64,000 nt of DNA from contig NC_081334.1 of the NCBI RefSeq assembly GCF_022539665.2, forward strand, positions 5,798,424 through 5,862,423, given 5' to 3'. Positions 1 through 14,700 of this stretch are shown here, in pieces (position 1 is the first letter of the stretch; each line of letters begins with the position of its first letter). The notes beneath the pieces were generated by a model. The model did no database searches. It had not been told where the DNA came from and was given only the letters and a program-made list of their open reading frames with translations. Made by a program: the position numbers and the translations under genes. Source of the stretch: Daphnia carinata. Its lineage: Eukaryota; Arthropoda; Branchiopoda; Diplostraca; Daphniidae.

Positions 1-2779
1 ACCCTGATTTATTAATATGAATAAGTCGACACTTTGTAGGTGTGGTCAATCACTTGAATGTATAAATGGAATTATGGGTACGATAGCTCCGCTAAATTGC
101 AGTGGTTGCGAAATCGATTAAGAAAGCTAATGTGGCGAGCCAATTAACTACACTGGAGATCCATTTCAACAAAAGAGAAAATGGTCGGCCATTGTATACA
201 AGGAAGCATCGATAAATATTCCAGGGGTTAGCGAGTTTAATTCAAAAGAAAAGAATGCAGGTAATGAATAAAGAAGCAAAGAAAAGGGTCTCGGTTACTT
301 TTCCGATAGACGGATCGATCAGTTAAGTCCGTCGATCGTGACGTAATATCCAAAAATAAACGAGCGAAACAAAATGCCAACGAGCTCCACAGTAGGAAGC
401 TAAGCGCATTGGTAAGCAATCAAGCAGCCAGACTATAGTTTCTCTGTTTCTTTTTTTTCCCAATACATTTTCTTTAACGATACGCAGCGTGAGCGAAATG
501 ATGAAGCGCTTCTATACCGCGGGCAAACAATCTACTTTCCTCATTCCAAGTGAAAAAACCTGAAAGAAACGGATGAAAACTTTGCCACCCCGTCAATCTT
601 TAATGGAGGAATTCTCCGAAACCTATTTCGTGCAACTTTGCGAACGAACAAAATAAGGGACAAAACAAGGCAACGAACTCGGAAATCTGACATCTACAAC
701 AAATAGATGAATAAGTTGGAAATGAAAGGGGAACAAAAACAATGGCTTTGACATCTTTTGATTACGCAGGTGGAAGTAATAAGTTGCCGATATTTAGAAA
801 GGAAACAATATGAGAAAATATAAGTTGTAACAAAAGATCCGCAAAGGTCTTTTACATTCCCATCTTTCCTGTCTTATATTGGGGATGATTTAACGTTCCT
901 GAAAAAAAAAGAGGCTGCCACGTTTATTTTGTTTGGATTCCCTTCGCCTTTCGTCATTTTTTTTTAATGGATTTTCTTCCGATTTCCATTCGCTGACATT
1001 GAATGCAAAGCAACTGGCAATGGTTGCTGCCTTTACAGCAAGTTCTTTCATTAACTTGAATATTTCAGGATAAGCAAGGAAGTTTAAGCATTTTTTTTTT
1101 AGATGTCCACGAGCTAAGCCGCTTTCTCATTGTTTCTTCAGAAGCCAAAAAGCCTCATCAGAATAATATATAGAGAGCTACTGTAAAAATAGACGAGATG
1201 AATTAGAATGAATAGTAAATGATATTAAATAGAATATCAGTAAAGTATTGGAAAGAGATGCGGGACCCCAAATAGAAAATGGCGATAAGAAAGAAAGGCG
1301 ATAGAGAGATTTGATATGTTAAATATATGTGTGTAAGAAAAGGGAGAATGAAAATGGCACACTCTCAATTGAGTGCACTTGTTTTGTTGTTGGTTTTGAA
1401 GGGGTCCATTCATGTTTACGACGCCACCGATCATGTTTTAGCTGACGACTCGTTCCCTTTGCTTTTTGGCAAACTCTTGCGCCGTTCGGTCCCAAACACG
1501 CGACTCCAACACTGACAGGATAGGATGATCTAAATAAAAAAAAATTGAAAAAAAGGGGGGAAAAAAAAAAAAAGAAAAAGACTAGACAATTTGTTCTACC
1601 CACAACGCATATAAAATAATGATTGCTGTTCACGCTGGCTAAGATCCAAATGGTAACGAAAGATTTCCAGTTCTTTCTTCTTCTCGGTTATGATTTAGCT
1701 ACAGTGCAACGTGATCCTCCTCTGTTTCAACTGCCGCATTCGGTATTTGTACGAAGTGTGACTGATGACTCGTGTCATGTTTTCCATGACGCAACGAGCC
1801 AACTTTGATGTACGGGAAAAAGAAAAAAAAGCGTGACTTTACATCGTTTGGCAACTGCGAGCATGACATTAGAAAACTCCAGCCAGCTCACGCTCGCCAT
1901 TCTTAGCGGCGTGAATCGAATGACAAAATGACTAGCTGGAAAGCGCAGGCCCATAACGGCCCTACTTGTGTACCAAGTCGGTGTAGGTACACGAAAGAGA
2001 GCCATAGCCCCACTGCTAGCCACTAGCATGCCTCTCTGTTCGTGATCACGAAAGGGAGTGCGTGTCTTACCTACAATTTTTGATACGCTATCGAACGGAG
2101 CGAACGCGATAGGGGAGCCGATCCCCTGGATATTTCAACTTCCAACTACACCAGGATTCACTATAATCTGCCCTATCCCTTCCTGTGGCCCTTTCCTTTA
2201 CATCCGGTTCTTCTTCCCACATCTTTCGGCGATATAAACATCTGACGAAAATCCCTTTTCCTTCATGAAAAATTCAACGCCCACGAGCTATCGGCTCAAT
2301 TTTCAACATTGAAAAGCAAACTAATATGAGTTTCCTTTCCTCCGCTCTTCTCTGTTCTTTTTATCCACGCATATGTTCTCTAGAACGAAATTGTTCAAAC
2401 TCTTGCAGATGTGTTTGAACAGTTGGAAAGTTGAGGCGCTTCGACCTGTTGGAGGAAAATAAAACAAGGAAATACTGGGTAATAAGTTTTGAGGGAATCT
2501 ACAGGTAAACAGGAAAAAAGAAAGAAAGAAAACTGTCTACAGAGTGCTAACATGATGCACGACGTTCGTTGCCACGGCAACATAAAGAGCTGTGATGGTA
2601 GCGTTTTTAAAAGGACGATGAAAGGAGATGAATTAATGTATCCCAAGACCATCGTTAGTTACGAGCGAATAAACTACAAACAAGACGTTATGGCTGCCTC
2701 TTTCTGCTCAGCTAGATACATTAGAAAGACCTACCGTTAGGGGGGGAAATAAAAATTGTATGTAACGTCTCCTTTTAGT
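1..2779. other. Non-coding 3' flank of the BAIAP3-like gene
   Basis: This stretch is AT-rich with many A/T runs, and I find no convincing coding exon in it. Downstream of the minus-strand stop codon the nearest canonical AATAAA on the minus strand is far away (TTTATT on plus at 923-928), so the 3' UTR length is unknown. A perfect 14-base palindrome lies at 2039-2052, and a short hairpin (AGGGGA / TCCCCT) lies near 2112. A possible alternative last exon (2361-2445) is listed separately. Confidence 0.6.
2361..2445 (-). other. Possible alternative last exon of the BAIAP3-like gene
   Basis: A good acceptor (TCCAACAG) precedes an 84-base open frame ending in TAA at 2361. It joins in phase to a weak donor (AG|GTTTAA) at 2898 inside the last exon, and would replace the read-through tail with 28 charged residues ending EHMRG. 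The read-through model to 2780 needs no weak donor and is preferred, but its Cys-rich tail is not typical of the family. Confidence 0.25.
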
Positions 2780-5700
2780 TCAACAACCGGGAAGAATCAA
2801 CAACTTGCCAGTTGCTACGACGCTTGTACAAACGCAACAAGAAAGAAAGGAAAACAACCCCAATTTCTGGCTGTCCCTGTTTACCAAAGCTTTAAACCTA
2901 CGTTTGTTTGGCTGATGCATCAGGACCAAGTCGATCTGTTTGAGCCCGTGAAACGTGTCCAGCCCTTGCGGCGTTGCCGCAACTCCCGGTACTGTGTTGA
3001 GAGACAGAAGGGCTTCGCCAGCGAAATCATTGGCCGTCAAAACGTCGTAATCCATAACTGTAAACAGGAGCATGGCCGTTTCTTGCCGGCATTGCTCCAA
3101 CGTCACCGGACTGTAAATCAAAAAGCCAAATTTGAACAGATTACAATTTAAATTTAAAACGAAAAAGGAAGATGACTAACAATTCGAAACACTCGTCAAA
3201 GACGGGATAAAGAGTGCGCCGCTTGACGCTCGTCTGCTGTTCGCTGCAATTGGGGAAGAGTCGACGGGGTAGGAGCTCAACGATGACGAAAGGATCGCTG
3301 AGTCCGTTGGGATCCAATGGGATGACGTCCCTGGCCGATAGGATTTCGACGCTCAAGCTGTCGTGATGGAAGTAGACGCGGATGCTGAGAACGCCGTAAG
3401 GAGCCTCGATGGTCCCGCTGCCGTGCAGCTGTTGCTGCTGGCCCAGTCGTCCGACATGATAGAGATCGATCAGCTGTTCCGTTTTGGCCTTGTGCAGCGA
3501 GATTTTCTCCTCGACGCGCTGGTACGTCGGGCACTTGAGCGCATCCATCGAGAGGCCCTTACCGTCGGCGTGCAGGAAATTCACCAACATTTGGAGGGCG
3601 CCGTGCAGTCGGTCGTAAAACTTACAGAATTTATCCTTCGAAATTGTACGTTCAAACCGTAACTACAAGGGCGGCCGAAAAGAACCCCAAAGAAGTAAAA
3701 AGGGAAAAAATAAGAAATGCTACTCACTCCGCTGGATACTTCAGCCTGAGCCCACAACTCAACGAGAAGCACGTCCCAGATGGCTGCTACGCATCGTTGA
3801 AAAGCGTCCGGCAATAGATTGGGCTGCAGGTCGAGAAGAATGTGGTCTAGACAATCGAGTAGAGGTGCAGCTGCCTCGTTGGCTGGTAACGAGTCCGGCG
3901 ACCAAGCCAAGTGAAAAATATTTTTTTTCACTTCGCTCCTCATCTTACGTTCAAACAAAGAATTCAATTCACGTGCGTCTAATTGAGTTAAATTCTTGTT
4001 GGGGCCCGTGTGGTCACGCTACCTTTTCGGCTAAGCATCCAGCGATTCGCAAAAGCTTGTTCTCGTAGTGATCGCGGGCTGTTTCCAAAAGATTATGGAA
4101 TGCCTGTCTGGCGCTGTTATCGTAGCTGTTAATACCAACACATCCGCTGATATTGGGCATCGCGCCTCCGGCAATCATTAAATACCCGGGCGATGCCAGC
4201 GTTCCGGAAACGACCGACGGCGACCTGGATCTACCGGAGATTGGACTCCTGTTTAAGACACAAAACATCAGAAATGAAAGAGCTAAATTCATCGTTTCTT
4301 TCTTGTGTTTGCTGAGTTTGGATATCAATTGAACCTCTGAACGTCAAGCAACGCCGTGTTTGGGCCGTCTACCGCAGAGACGATGGCCGCCACGCGGAGC
4401 GTCTGCGGAATGGAAGCCAGCGCATTTTTCACGTGCTGCAGGTTATTCAAATTAACGTAGACCTACGTCATCCGCGGGAAGCAAACACAATAAAAAACGT
4501 CAATGACGATCAAAGAGAAAAGGACGCACGAAGCCGCTTTTGTTTCATCTACCACATGCTAAATAACATCAACGGACTTACTTCTTCGACGACGGCCGTG
4601 TTTTTCCAATCATCGGTGAAGAAACCGTGCGTTTGGATGCGCAGGAAAATGAGGTCGGCGTAAACGATGGCGCTGGCCGTGATCATCTAGAACCCATAAA
4701 GAAATGAAAATGAATTAAAACAATTTTTAATATTTATATTTCCTTCTGAAATTCGTACTACTCTACCTCTACTAAACTGTAGACAAACGGATAGGAGGAG
4801 ACGAGTTCCGGCCACGCCAATTGTTTCCAAAAATCACAAACCTGCAACCGCAAATAATAAGCTACCATTTTCATATGCGTGTTTTAACACTTTCTCTCGG
4901 CGAGTAAATTGATCACGCGGAGTACGCCGCTAAAAAGCTATGCCACATAATCTTTTTCTTTTTAGGGGTTCGGGAGGGGCAATCAAACACAATACACAAC
5001 AATGGCGAGATTCATTCGTCTTCGTTTTGTTTTTCTCTGCTTGGCCGAACGGTGGTGTGCTACCTTCCGGATAGATGGAACAACAAAGGGCAGTCACAGC
5101 CACGAACGTTGTCGCCTATATACTGATTTCACTGCGTCATTAAAGGACATCCGGCTTTGGTTGAATCGGGCTGTTCGCTCAGCATTTTGTTGAATCCCCC
5201 CCCCCCCCTTTCACCATCCAATAAGTTTGGCAGCCAGGGACAAAAAAGATAACGACAGTTGTGTTCCAACCTCTGCCACTTTTTTTTCCCTCTCCTTTTT
5301 CTTGTCGATATTTTACCAACCTGATAGAAGCACGAAGTCGTATCGATTGCCGAAGTCGAATGCTTCAGGTAGGGCTCGACGTTGGTGAAAGAGTCCAGCT
5401 CGACGGCCGACCGCACCCGGTTCAATGCCTGACAGACAGCAAAACTCAATTAAGGACAACGGTATGTTCATTATGTTTTTGACGGTTAGATCATAACGAA
5501 TAAGCCTCGTCCCTTCAACTGTCACCATCATTATTGGTAATAACGTAGAACGCTAAACGACATCAATAGGGGGATAAATTCCCTTATCTACTATGTCGGA
5601 TAGGGATTAAGGTCTCACTTTTGAACGGGCCACAACGAGCCAGTGTTCCAAAACGGCTCTGAAACAATCGTGGCAGTTTAAGGCGGCCATTTGGTGACTG

Positions 5701-8700
5701 AGCGTGATTTCGTCGGGTGGAGCGTGATCTTGAAACCTGTCGTGAACAAGAAAACACATCAACGTCTCGTCTTTTTCTAATTTTCTTAAACTGACCATTG
5801 AACGAAAATCATTATAAGTTTGTCAAGGGGTTAATCTTACTTCTGTAAATCTTGCAAAGCGATATTCAATTCGAAAAGGGGTCCTGCGTTTTCCGCCGAG
5901 CCCATCTCGACGCCATTTCCACCATCCGTTGTGCTGATGGTGGGACCGTTGGGGCCGTTAGGGAAATGACTGCGGATGCTCTCCAGACGCGAACTGAACT
6001 CTTGAGTGATCTGCAAGGATGGAGGAAGCAAGTCAGCGGAAGATAGTCAAAAGTGGGAGATAGTGGGGCGGAGGGTGAAACAGAAGAAGAAAATCACTTC
6101 AAAAATCAAAACTCTAAAAGAAACTTTGCCCACAACACGAACTTGAATAATGCAGACTAAATTGGATGGGCTAACACCCCATGGATTTTTTTCCAGAATC
6201 AGAGCTCATCAGACCGAGAGGGAAAAAAAAAGAAGGAGTCAATAGACAAAAGATAGATACTGAAAGTTTAAAAGAATTGGAAGCGTTGGGGTCCCGATGT
6301 CTTTTAAACATTTCTGAAGAGCTTCGCAAAGAACAATCTAATCGTTAGGGTACGGGCTTGAATTCGCCCTTTTTTCTACAGCTGCAGTCAAGGTTTCAAA
6401 ACACAGCGCCCATGCATAAACCATTAACGAAATGCCTTACGAGATGGCTCACCATTTTCACGTGATTCTTGTAGACAATGTTAAAGTAGGAAACGTTGCC
6501 AATTCTGCGAGGAAACACAAAGAAAAACAATGTAAAAATGTACGCGCAATGCCAAAAGGATTTATAACACTTGTTCGACATGTTCCCAGACGTGCGTCTT
6601 TAAAACAATACCTTTGAAACACATCGTCGTAGATTTGATGGGAACGGGTTAAATCAGCATAGACGCGATTGGTCAGCACCGTCAAGCCATTGACGACGGT
6701 TATGAGGTTGGCGTCAGTGGGTACACACCTAAAGGAAGACAATGACAATCTCTTGTGATGCGAGTTGGGATTACCAGGTAAAAAGTACTTATTAGACACC
6801 CCAATCCCTTTTCTTCCACAACATAAAGAAAACAATAAACGGGAGGAGAAAAAAAAAACTATCAAAGGCAATAAAAGGACGAGGCCATCAAAGACTCGCA
6901 CCACGCTCAAAAGGAAGCTCTCTCGGATGGAGATAAACAGACGTGCATATTGGTGGTGAACTTATCTTTTTTTTTTTTTTTAAGATTACGCAAGTACCTT
7001 TGTAATTCAGAGTTGAACCATTCAGCGGCACCTTTGCGAATAGCAACAACGATCTCCCCGCGGATCTCTTTGTGAAACGGGCAACAGCGCCGGAAGGCTC
7101 GCATGACATCCAACTGCATTAAACACCTACACAATGGAGCGTAGTAAAAATCCATAAGTACTGCACACGTAACGATGGAAAGAGGAAACAAGTAAAACAA
7201 TACTTGAGAAGAAATTCCAATTTGGAAGAATTGGACAATCTATGGCTGAATAGGTATCGGATCTTGCGGAGGCAAGACAACGAATAATCGATAAAGGCAG
7301 TGAAAGACTCGGCCAGGGCGTCCTCCTCCTCGCGGGAGAGCGGCTCCGAGGCCAGCGACGACCATTGGTGGTCCAGGTCATTGAGGATGCGGTAGAGGAC
7401 GGAGAAGTGGAGCGACTTATCCGGCTGCTTACCGGCGTAGGCGATCCAGCGGACGACGTGCGACTGCAGCACCGTCACATCGCCCTGGATAGCGTGCTGG
7501 TGTAGGATCGTCAGGGCCGCCTGGGAGAGTTCGCCCGTCCATTGCGACGGAGAATTCTGTCCAACCAAACAAAATAATTACATTGCAAGTGGAGATGACC
7601 GTTTGTTTTTGAAAAATTTCAAAGAGTTTTGCAAATACAAAAATGAGGGATAAAAAAAATTGAATGAAACATCCGCTGCAACGGAGTAGCATTGCGGTAA
7701 CTAAAGTTTACGTTGCTGCAGTACATGCACACGTGTTTGAACAATAGCAGAGCCAGCCAATATAGATCCTTTTTTCTTGATAATAGTCAATGATTTGCGA
7801 GGCGAGTCTCGTTCACATTTTCGTTTGGATGTCGAGCTTGTTTCCGCCGATGTAGCGACAACTCCTTCCATTTTTTTTTTTTTTTTGCCTTCGTTGATGT
7901 CTACGTGCGTGCCATACGTCCTTGTGTGTGTGCGTGTATGTCAAGCATGTCTTACGATGAATGTTGTCCGACTTACCTTGAAACGGGAGACTTCAAAGTC
8001 GATGAAGACGCAGTGCAGCTTCTCCTGCTGTTTGATCTCGGTCCAGTTGTCCTCCTCGCTGGTGCCGAGATCCTCTCGCGTCGACAGCCACAGCTTGAGG
8101 TGGATCCGGCCCTGGATCGTCGAGCGCTGCGACCGGCCGCCCAACTTGTACCAGCACTCGACGCCCGTCGACGGTATTTCCTAGCGTCAAAATTCAGGCG
8201 ACAGACATAAACAACAGCGAAGCAAAACACGAGGCAACTCATCAAGTACAGCGGCAATGGGGAGCGCAATAATTGGCAGCGCATACTCATTAACGTCGAA
8301 TATCAATTTCCATAACACACCTGGTAATCTTAACCGCCCAGGAAACGCGAAATAATGTTATGTCTTTCCACAATGAAGCGAATGTCAATGAGAACAAACA
8401 TAAATGACTGCAACACAGGACGCATTTTTTCCTAGTTCACTACCGACTTTGGATGTAGGCGAGTTGGTTGTTTATTTTCTGTAAGTGATCGATTTTCTTT
8501 GCCATATTTTCCCTCTTATCCGTAAGTGATTCTGTTGGATAGATTGGCTCAACTAGGCAACGATCGAGTCAATCCCAGCGCCGTGCCTACAATGTCAAAG
8601 AGACGTTGCGTAGACCGTGCTCGAAAAATCTTGCATCTATATTGCAGGCAATGTCTCGACTTCAAACGAAACTACAGCCCCCATTTCAAAATCACTGCTT

Positions 8701-11700
8701 CACTTCGTCTCCCCAAACATTGCGCATATTTTCTATTTTTAAGGTGGGAAAAAGGGTTGCCGCGTAAGGGTTGACAAGTCCCAGTTAACTCCAGTTACGG
8801 CCTCTTCTCGTTCCCTTTTAGTTTTTAGCCTTTGGTCCTTTTGAAGCGGCAGTAAGGAGAATGGAAGATACCATCTTTTCATAAAGTGGAAAAAGCCGGT
8901 TGATTGAAAAAGAATAATCATTAAAAGGGGGAAAAAAAAAAAGATAGAAAAATGGCGAAAAGAAAGTGGAAACCCGTGCTGAAAAAGAAAAACTAAATTG
9001 AACAAAGAAGGGACAATGCTACAGGAAAGCTTCGGGGCTTTCCGGACAACAAATCCTTCTTTTATTCTCTTTTTTTTTTCAATATCTTTTTCCTCCTTTT
9101 TTTTTTTTTTGCTGAACGGATCCTATCTTGTGAACTTTTTACACACACACAACAAAATAAAAATTAAATTGAAACATTTTTTTTGCCCCCCGTTTTATCA
9201 ACAATAACGAAGACATATGTTTCTGCAGGCAGAAGCCCTGCCACAACAAAACCGGACATCCATCTCAACAATCCCGAAATGCGTGACACGCATAAAAGGG
9301 CCTGCCTCACGACTTAGTTTTTCTTTAAAAAAAACAAAAAAACTCGATGACACACGACCTTTAATACATTTTACAGCGAGTCGGCCTCAACGACATTCGA
9401 TTGTACCTCCATCGTTTCTCTTCTTTCCGATTTTCAGACAACCCTACGCTATGTTCTTTTGCTTACGGGAAACTTGAAACATCGTCTGTATTCAATGGAA
9501 TTCTCGTTCTTAGCTGAATCCTACTGGTCCGGCTCATATCGATCGATCGCTCTGATCGATAGCGATGCATCCTCTCTCACTTGTTGGCAAAAAGAAAAAA
9601 TTACCTTTCAAGCCTTTTGAGAAAGATGCCTGTTTTCCAGTAAAAAACATTTGCCCTGCACTTCTTCAAATGATTTGAACAGACACAACTGAGAGTTGAA
9701 TTGATCATGATTACCTGAAGTGGAATATTGACGCAACCTAGGAAATCGTCCTGGGTGCCGGATCGTGCCGACTGCGCGATTTGTTTGAAGAAACGTCCAA
9801 GGCCCTTGACTCCGCGGACCTCGTTCAGTTTGCTGACGGCATCCAGTACCGAATATTCATCGTCGTGATCCCTGATGAAAGGTGCATAAAAAAGGAAATC
9901 AATAATTTCGCTTTAAAGCGGCTAACATCAAAGCACAAGTTATTTTATCTTTTGTTTTCTCTTGTAAATTCGTAACAAATAAATAAAAAAAAAAACAGCT
10001 TGCAACGATGCATTAAATTTAGTTTGGCAAACGAGACCCACATATGAAATTGCAGCTGATCTGCATATTGGCAACGCACTCAGGGCGCCCTCATAGTATC
10101 AAGTCTCGCACAGTTTCGTACGCAACAAAATGCGAATATTATTTGCTGGCAAAGTTATCTGTAAGTTCGTTGTTGCTGGTCCCATTTTCACCTTCACAGC
10201 GCTCTAGTTACGCATATGGAAATGAGTCAATGAACCCACCGCTTTCACGTCTCGTCCAACTTAACGTGTCATAGTTAAAAAATAAATGTAAAACGTCTAG
10301 CTCAATAGAATTAAGACAGTCTTCCTTAAAAATAGTTGAAAACAAAAGCAAAAATGAGATTACCAAATGTCTAAGTGGAGAGTATCACTGCAGACGTCGT
10401 CGATATCACTAGAGAAAATGGAAAAGAGGAATTAGCAAAGCAAATCAATTGGACTGGTAAGTCGAGTGAGCTGACGCCAAGAGTCTCCTGACAATGCCCA
10501 TCCAGTAGAATACAACCGAATAGGGAAACAGCTCAATTCCACAAAAATTTAATGCTACTCATCAAAAATACGAGGTGTAGGACGTCGAAGAGGGCGGAAA
10601 TTGAGAACGCCCACTTCGTCCTCAACACGTAATTAACAGGAGTTTACAAAGAAATCGGCACTTGGCATTTTGACAAGACCAGTCAAAGCCAGTTTTCGAA
10701 TCACTCGCTAATAGAGTGTTGTCAGTTAAAGCAGACAACTCCGCAATCTACGACTTCAATCAAAATTAGAAGTTGTCTGTTGATGACGGACACGTGAATC
10801 AGAAGAAACCCCACATCCTTTTTAAGCATCTTCTGCTGATAGGGAAATTCATATCAAAGTTTTTGGGCATCTAAACCAGACAAGTGCGTCATAACAGCGT
10901 CGAACACTAACTTACAAGCGGAATTTCTCGTTCCATTTCGGATTGAGCGTCGCGCCTTTGACGGACGTGGCTCGGATGAACTTGGCCGGCAGGGCGGCGT
11001 GCAGGCTATCGCGTTGCTCCCGTCCGTGCAGACTGCAGCTGTTGCTCGAGCTGTTGCTGTTGCTTCCGACGCTGCTGCCTACCACACTGATGGAGCTGCT
11101 GGAAGCAGGGCCGAGATTCGGTCGGTTGGCTGGGCCAATTTGATTGCTGTTGCCTCCGGCCGATACGACAACAGTTGACGTCACGACGCTAGGATCTTTA
11201 CGTTTGAAACTCAGCCTAAAGCTGGAATGCTTCTTCAGTTTCTCGATGGGCATCATAGAAACAAGCGAATCGCGTCGCTGGTCACTGGTCGACAACGAAG
11301 ACGACGACATCGTTGGCAACTCCTCGTTAGAGCCGATCGTGTCCAGCGGCGGTTGGGCCAGCTGCTGTGGAGACGGCTGATCGGCCGACCCCCTGTTGCC
11401 GGAACAACAACCCGGTTGAATGCCCAACATGCAATACGGATCACTGAATCCTGTTTAAATAAATTTAAAAAAAAAACAAGGATTATTATTCTATTTATGT
11501 GGCTATTGTCCTTTTAAAATAATTGCAAAGATAAATTATTATTATTCCGAAGTGGAAGTGTTCCACTCACCGTTGGGATCTTTGGCCTCTAGACCTTCAG
11601 CTTCGATGACGATCACGTTGAGAACGACAATCGGAGGCTAAAAACAAACAACAGAAAATGTTTTGAATGTAATGAATACATTTCCAACGAAAAATGAAAA

Positions 11701-14700
11701 AAAAAGAACACGACAAATAACCAGATCCGACTCGCTTTGGAAACGCAATTAGGATAACAATCCATTTTTTATGTGATTCAATGTTACGGCTAACATCTTG
11801 TCGACGACGTGTGAAGCAAGAGAAAACTATAGTTGAAAAACATGGACGGACAAAAGCGCTGGAGATCCTTCATCTAGTCGTCTTTGACGGTGAACGTTAT
11901 TCTTTCAAACACGTCTCAGAGTGATGGGGCTTTTTTAAAGAGATGATTCCGAAGTGTAACGCGAGAGAAAGGCACAAGTTGCTACGAAACGTTGAACGAA
12001 TCGTGTCAAGTGTCACCATTACATAGGGAACCCTAGTTTGACTGCCATCTCCACATCGACTCCTTGGCGTTTGCCTCGTTGCCACTTGAACAACGCGACG
12101 TTGGAGATGTAGAGATGCACAGTAAAGAGAGTCACACGTTGGCTGGATCAATTTGATTTTTTTTTTCTTCTTCCTTTTCAACCGAGAATGTCAATAACAC
12201 AACACGTACTACAAAGTAATCGTGCTGCTTTTGTTAAACACATGCAAAGCACAGACGTCTCGTATAATCCACGGCGGATGCAATAGCCCCAGAATCAATC
12301 ACATTCCTTGCGGAAAATCGATTGGAATTTGTTTTTGTTTTTTTTGGCAGTCCGGCATTCCGGAATTGAACATGAAAGTCTTACTTCCCCTGTGGTATCG
12401 GATTTTAAAAAGAAAAGTAAAAGAGTATTTTTCAATGCACGATATTGACCGTTTTTCCAACGGAAAAAAAAAAGATTTCTCGTTTCTCCTATTTTCCGCA
12501 TAACGTATCAAAACTTCCGAGGATTCCAATCCATTCTTAACGACTTTTTTTTTTAGAGACTTATATTTAGCTCCTTCTATCCGCTTTTCTATTTGGCCAA
12601 AATCCGCTTGATACGGGATTGGCCCACAAAGAAATATCGGAGAAATAAAAAAATAATTCTTTCTCATATGTAACAACAGCTGGACTGGCACCTGATGGTC
12701 TTAGCTATATTCAATCATCGAAAAAGAAGGAGGTTATCCAACCACCACATCTCGCTAACCCGAATGGATGAAGAAGCGTCATCCCCTCTTTCACCCGATT
12801 GATCGGCGGGGAAAAAAATCAGGGCATTTATAGAAGCAGCAGATGTTATTCGAAAGGTTATTCTTTGCTGCGCATATTGACGCCATCATCATCTTGCGTT
12901 GCAGGTGCGAAGGTGTGCGCAGTGCGAAATTTTCACATCGAATCGATGGGCGACGCACTTACCGCAAGAGCTACAAAGCGCGTACGAACATACACAAAAA
13001 CGAAAGAAATAATAATAGTGTTTTTTACCTTTTCTTCGCTGGCGATGGCGTTGCACTTGCGGTGATATTCGTGGCCGACGCCGAAAGCCACCTGGGCGTA
13101 ATGAACGAGATCCTCCTTGAAGTGGTGCGGATACTTGGCCGAATGGGCTCCCAGTTTGTGGCGGATCGTGTACAGCACCTCAACATAAAGCTGCTCCATC
13201 TGCAACATGATAAAAACAAAACATCCAATTAGAAGGAAGATGCGCAAACAAGAAAACATGTTGGCCATAGTTTGGCAGATGCTCCGTGTTTCTTTCATGC
13301 TCCTAGCTGTGTGTGTGTGTATAGTTCTCAAGTCTTTAGTCCTTGTTGAAAACTCAATAGAGAATTGAAAAAAAAGGGGAGGAAAACGAAAATTGAAAGT
13401 CTGGAGACAAGATGAGATTACAACAACTTTCGCTTTGCCTAGTCTATTTCGCCATTGATTACATTTCCATACGCAACCATGTACCTTACACTTCTACCCT
13501 AGAGGTTGCGCTACTAATGTAGGCTACTCTTCTTCTCTGTCAGGCGCATTTTCATTCGATTTGCTTCCCTTTTTTTTCTTCCTTCTTTCCGGTTTCGTTC
13601 TACCCCTGCAGTGCGGGATCTTGGCCGATCGTCATGGTCGATAGTGTCTTTGTATTTTTAGATTTCGGATACGGCAGCACGTGTTGCTTCCTCGAGCAAA
13701 AAAAGATATGGTTAAACGGTCAGGTTGCTTTCCCCCCCATCTGATTTTCGGCTAAAGGAACTACCGGGCTCTCTTCAGAAATGTCGATGACCGTCCATAT
13801 CGACCAGCTCCTTTACCAAACATAAATAAAGGGCGAAAGTGGGTAGCTAGTAAAAGCGGAGGGTAAGGTCCGCGCAACTTGACACTTTGTATAGTGAGCG
13901 GCGAATAGGAGGCTCAGAAACGATAACTTTTAAGCGCGTATAACCAAATGGAGAGGAATGCACAAGATCAAAAGCTTCGCGTGCGCACCAAAGACGCACA
14001 GCGGCTAATTCAATATAAAACAAAAAAATTCCCTCCCGTAGCGACATCACCGAAGAAACAACGAGCGAAAGCCTCACTTCGCTGGAGTAGGAAGAACAAT
14101 AAACGTTTATTTGGGCCTCTTTTTATTTTCTCTCCTTGAGAGGGAACACCATGAGAAAAGAGGCTTTTAATCTCATCAGGTGGCGTTCTGAAAGCGAGTG
14201 CTAAATCTACGTACGAAAAAAATAAATAAAAGTTTAAACTACTTTTGACAAACCCATTTACACCAAACACACACAAACAGCGTATAATGCTGCGAGAAAT
14301 GGATCGCTCCGCCGGATAACTGCTACGCACAGAAAAAGAAGGGAATGGCAATGTTTAAACTTACGAGCGAAGAATATTATTGTGCGTTGTCGCATACACA
14401 GTCGAATAAGGAGGACGGACTGATTCACTTCAAAAGGCGAAGAGTTTCTTTGTTAAAGAGACCAGCTTTCAGCGTTCTTCTTATCCTACTACTCTTTGCC
14501 CGTTGCAGCTCATCTATGATGATACAATGCACTAGATTGGCCTCGTCGTCTTATGCGATCCGTAACAATCCTTTCGGCCGACAATGGCGCGGATGCAAAA
14601 GGGGAAAATAAAAGGCGGAAAAGTGGAGCCATGGAACAGGAAATAAGCAGCAAGGGATGATGTCTTGCTCTATACGATTTCCGAACAAGTTGGGCAAAGG

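Noticed and set aside
1775-2029. 84-codon minus-strand frame downstream of the BAIAP3-like gene
   Set aside because: It has no recognisable motif and no splice or promoter support; it lies in a locally GC-richer patch, which lengthens chance open frames.
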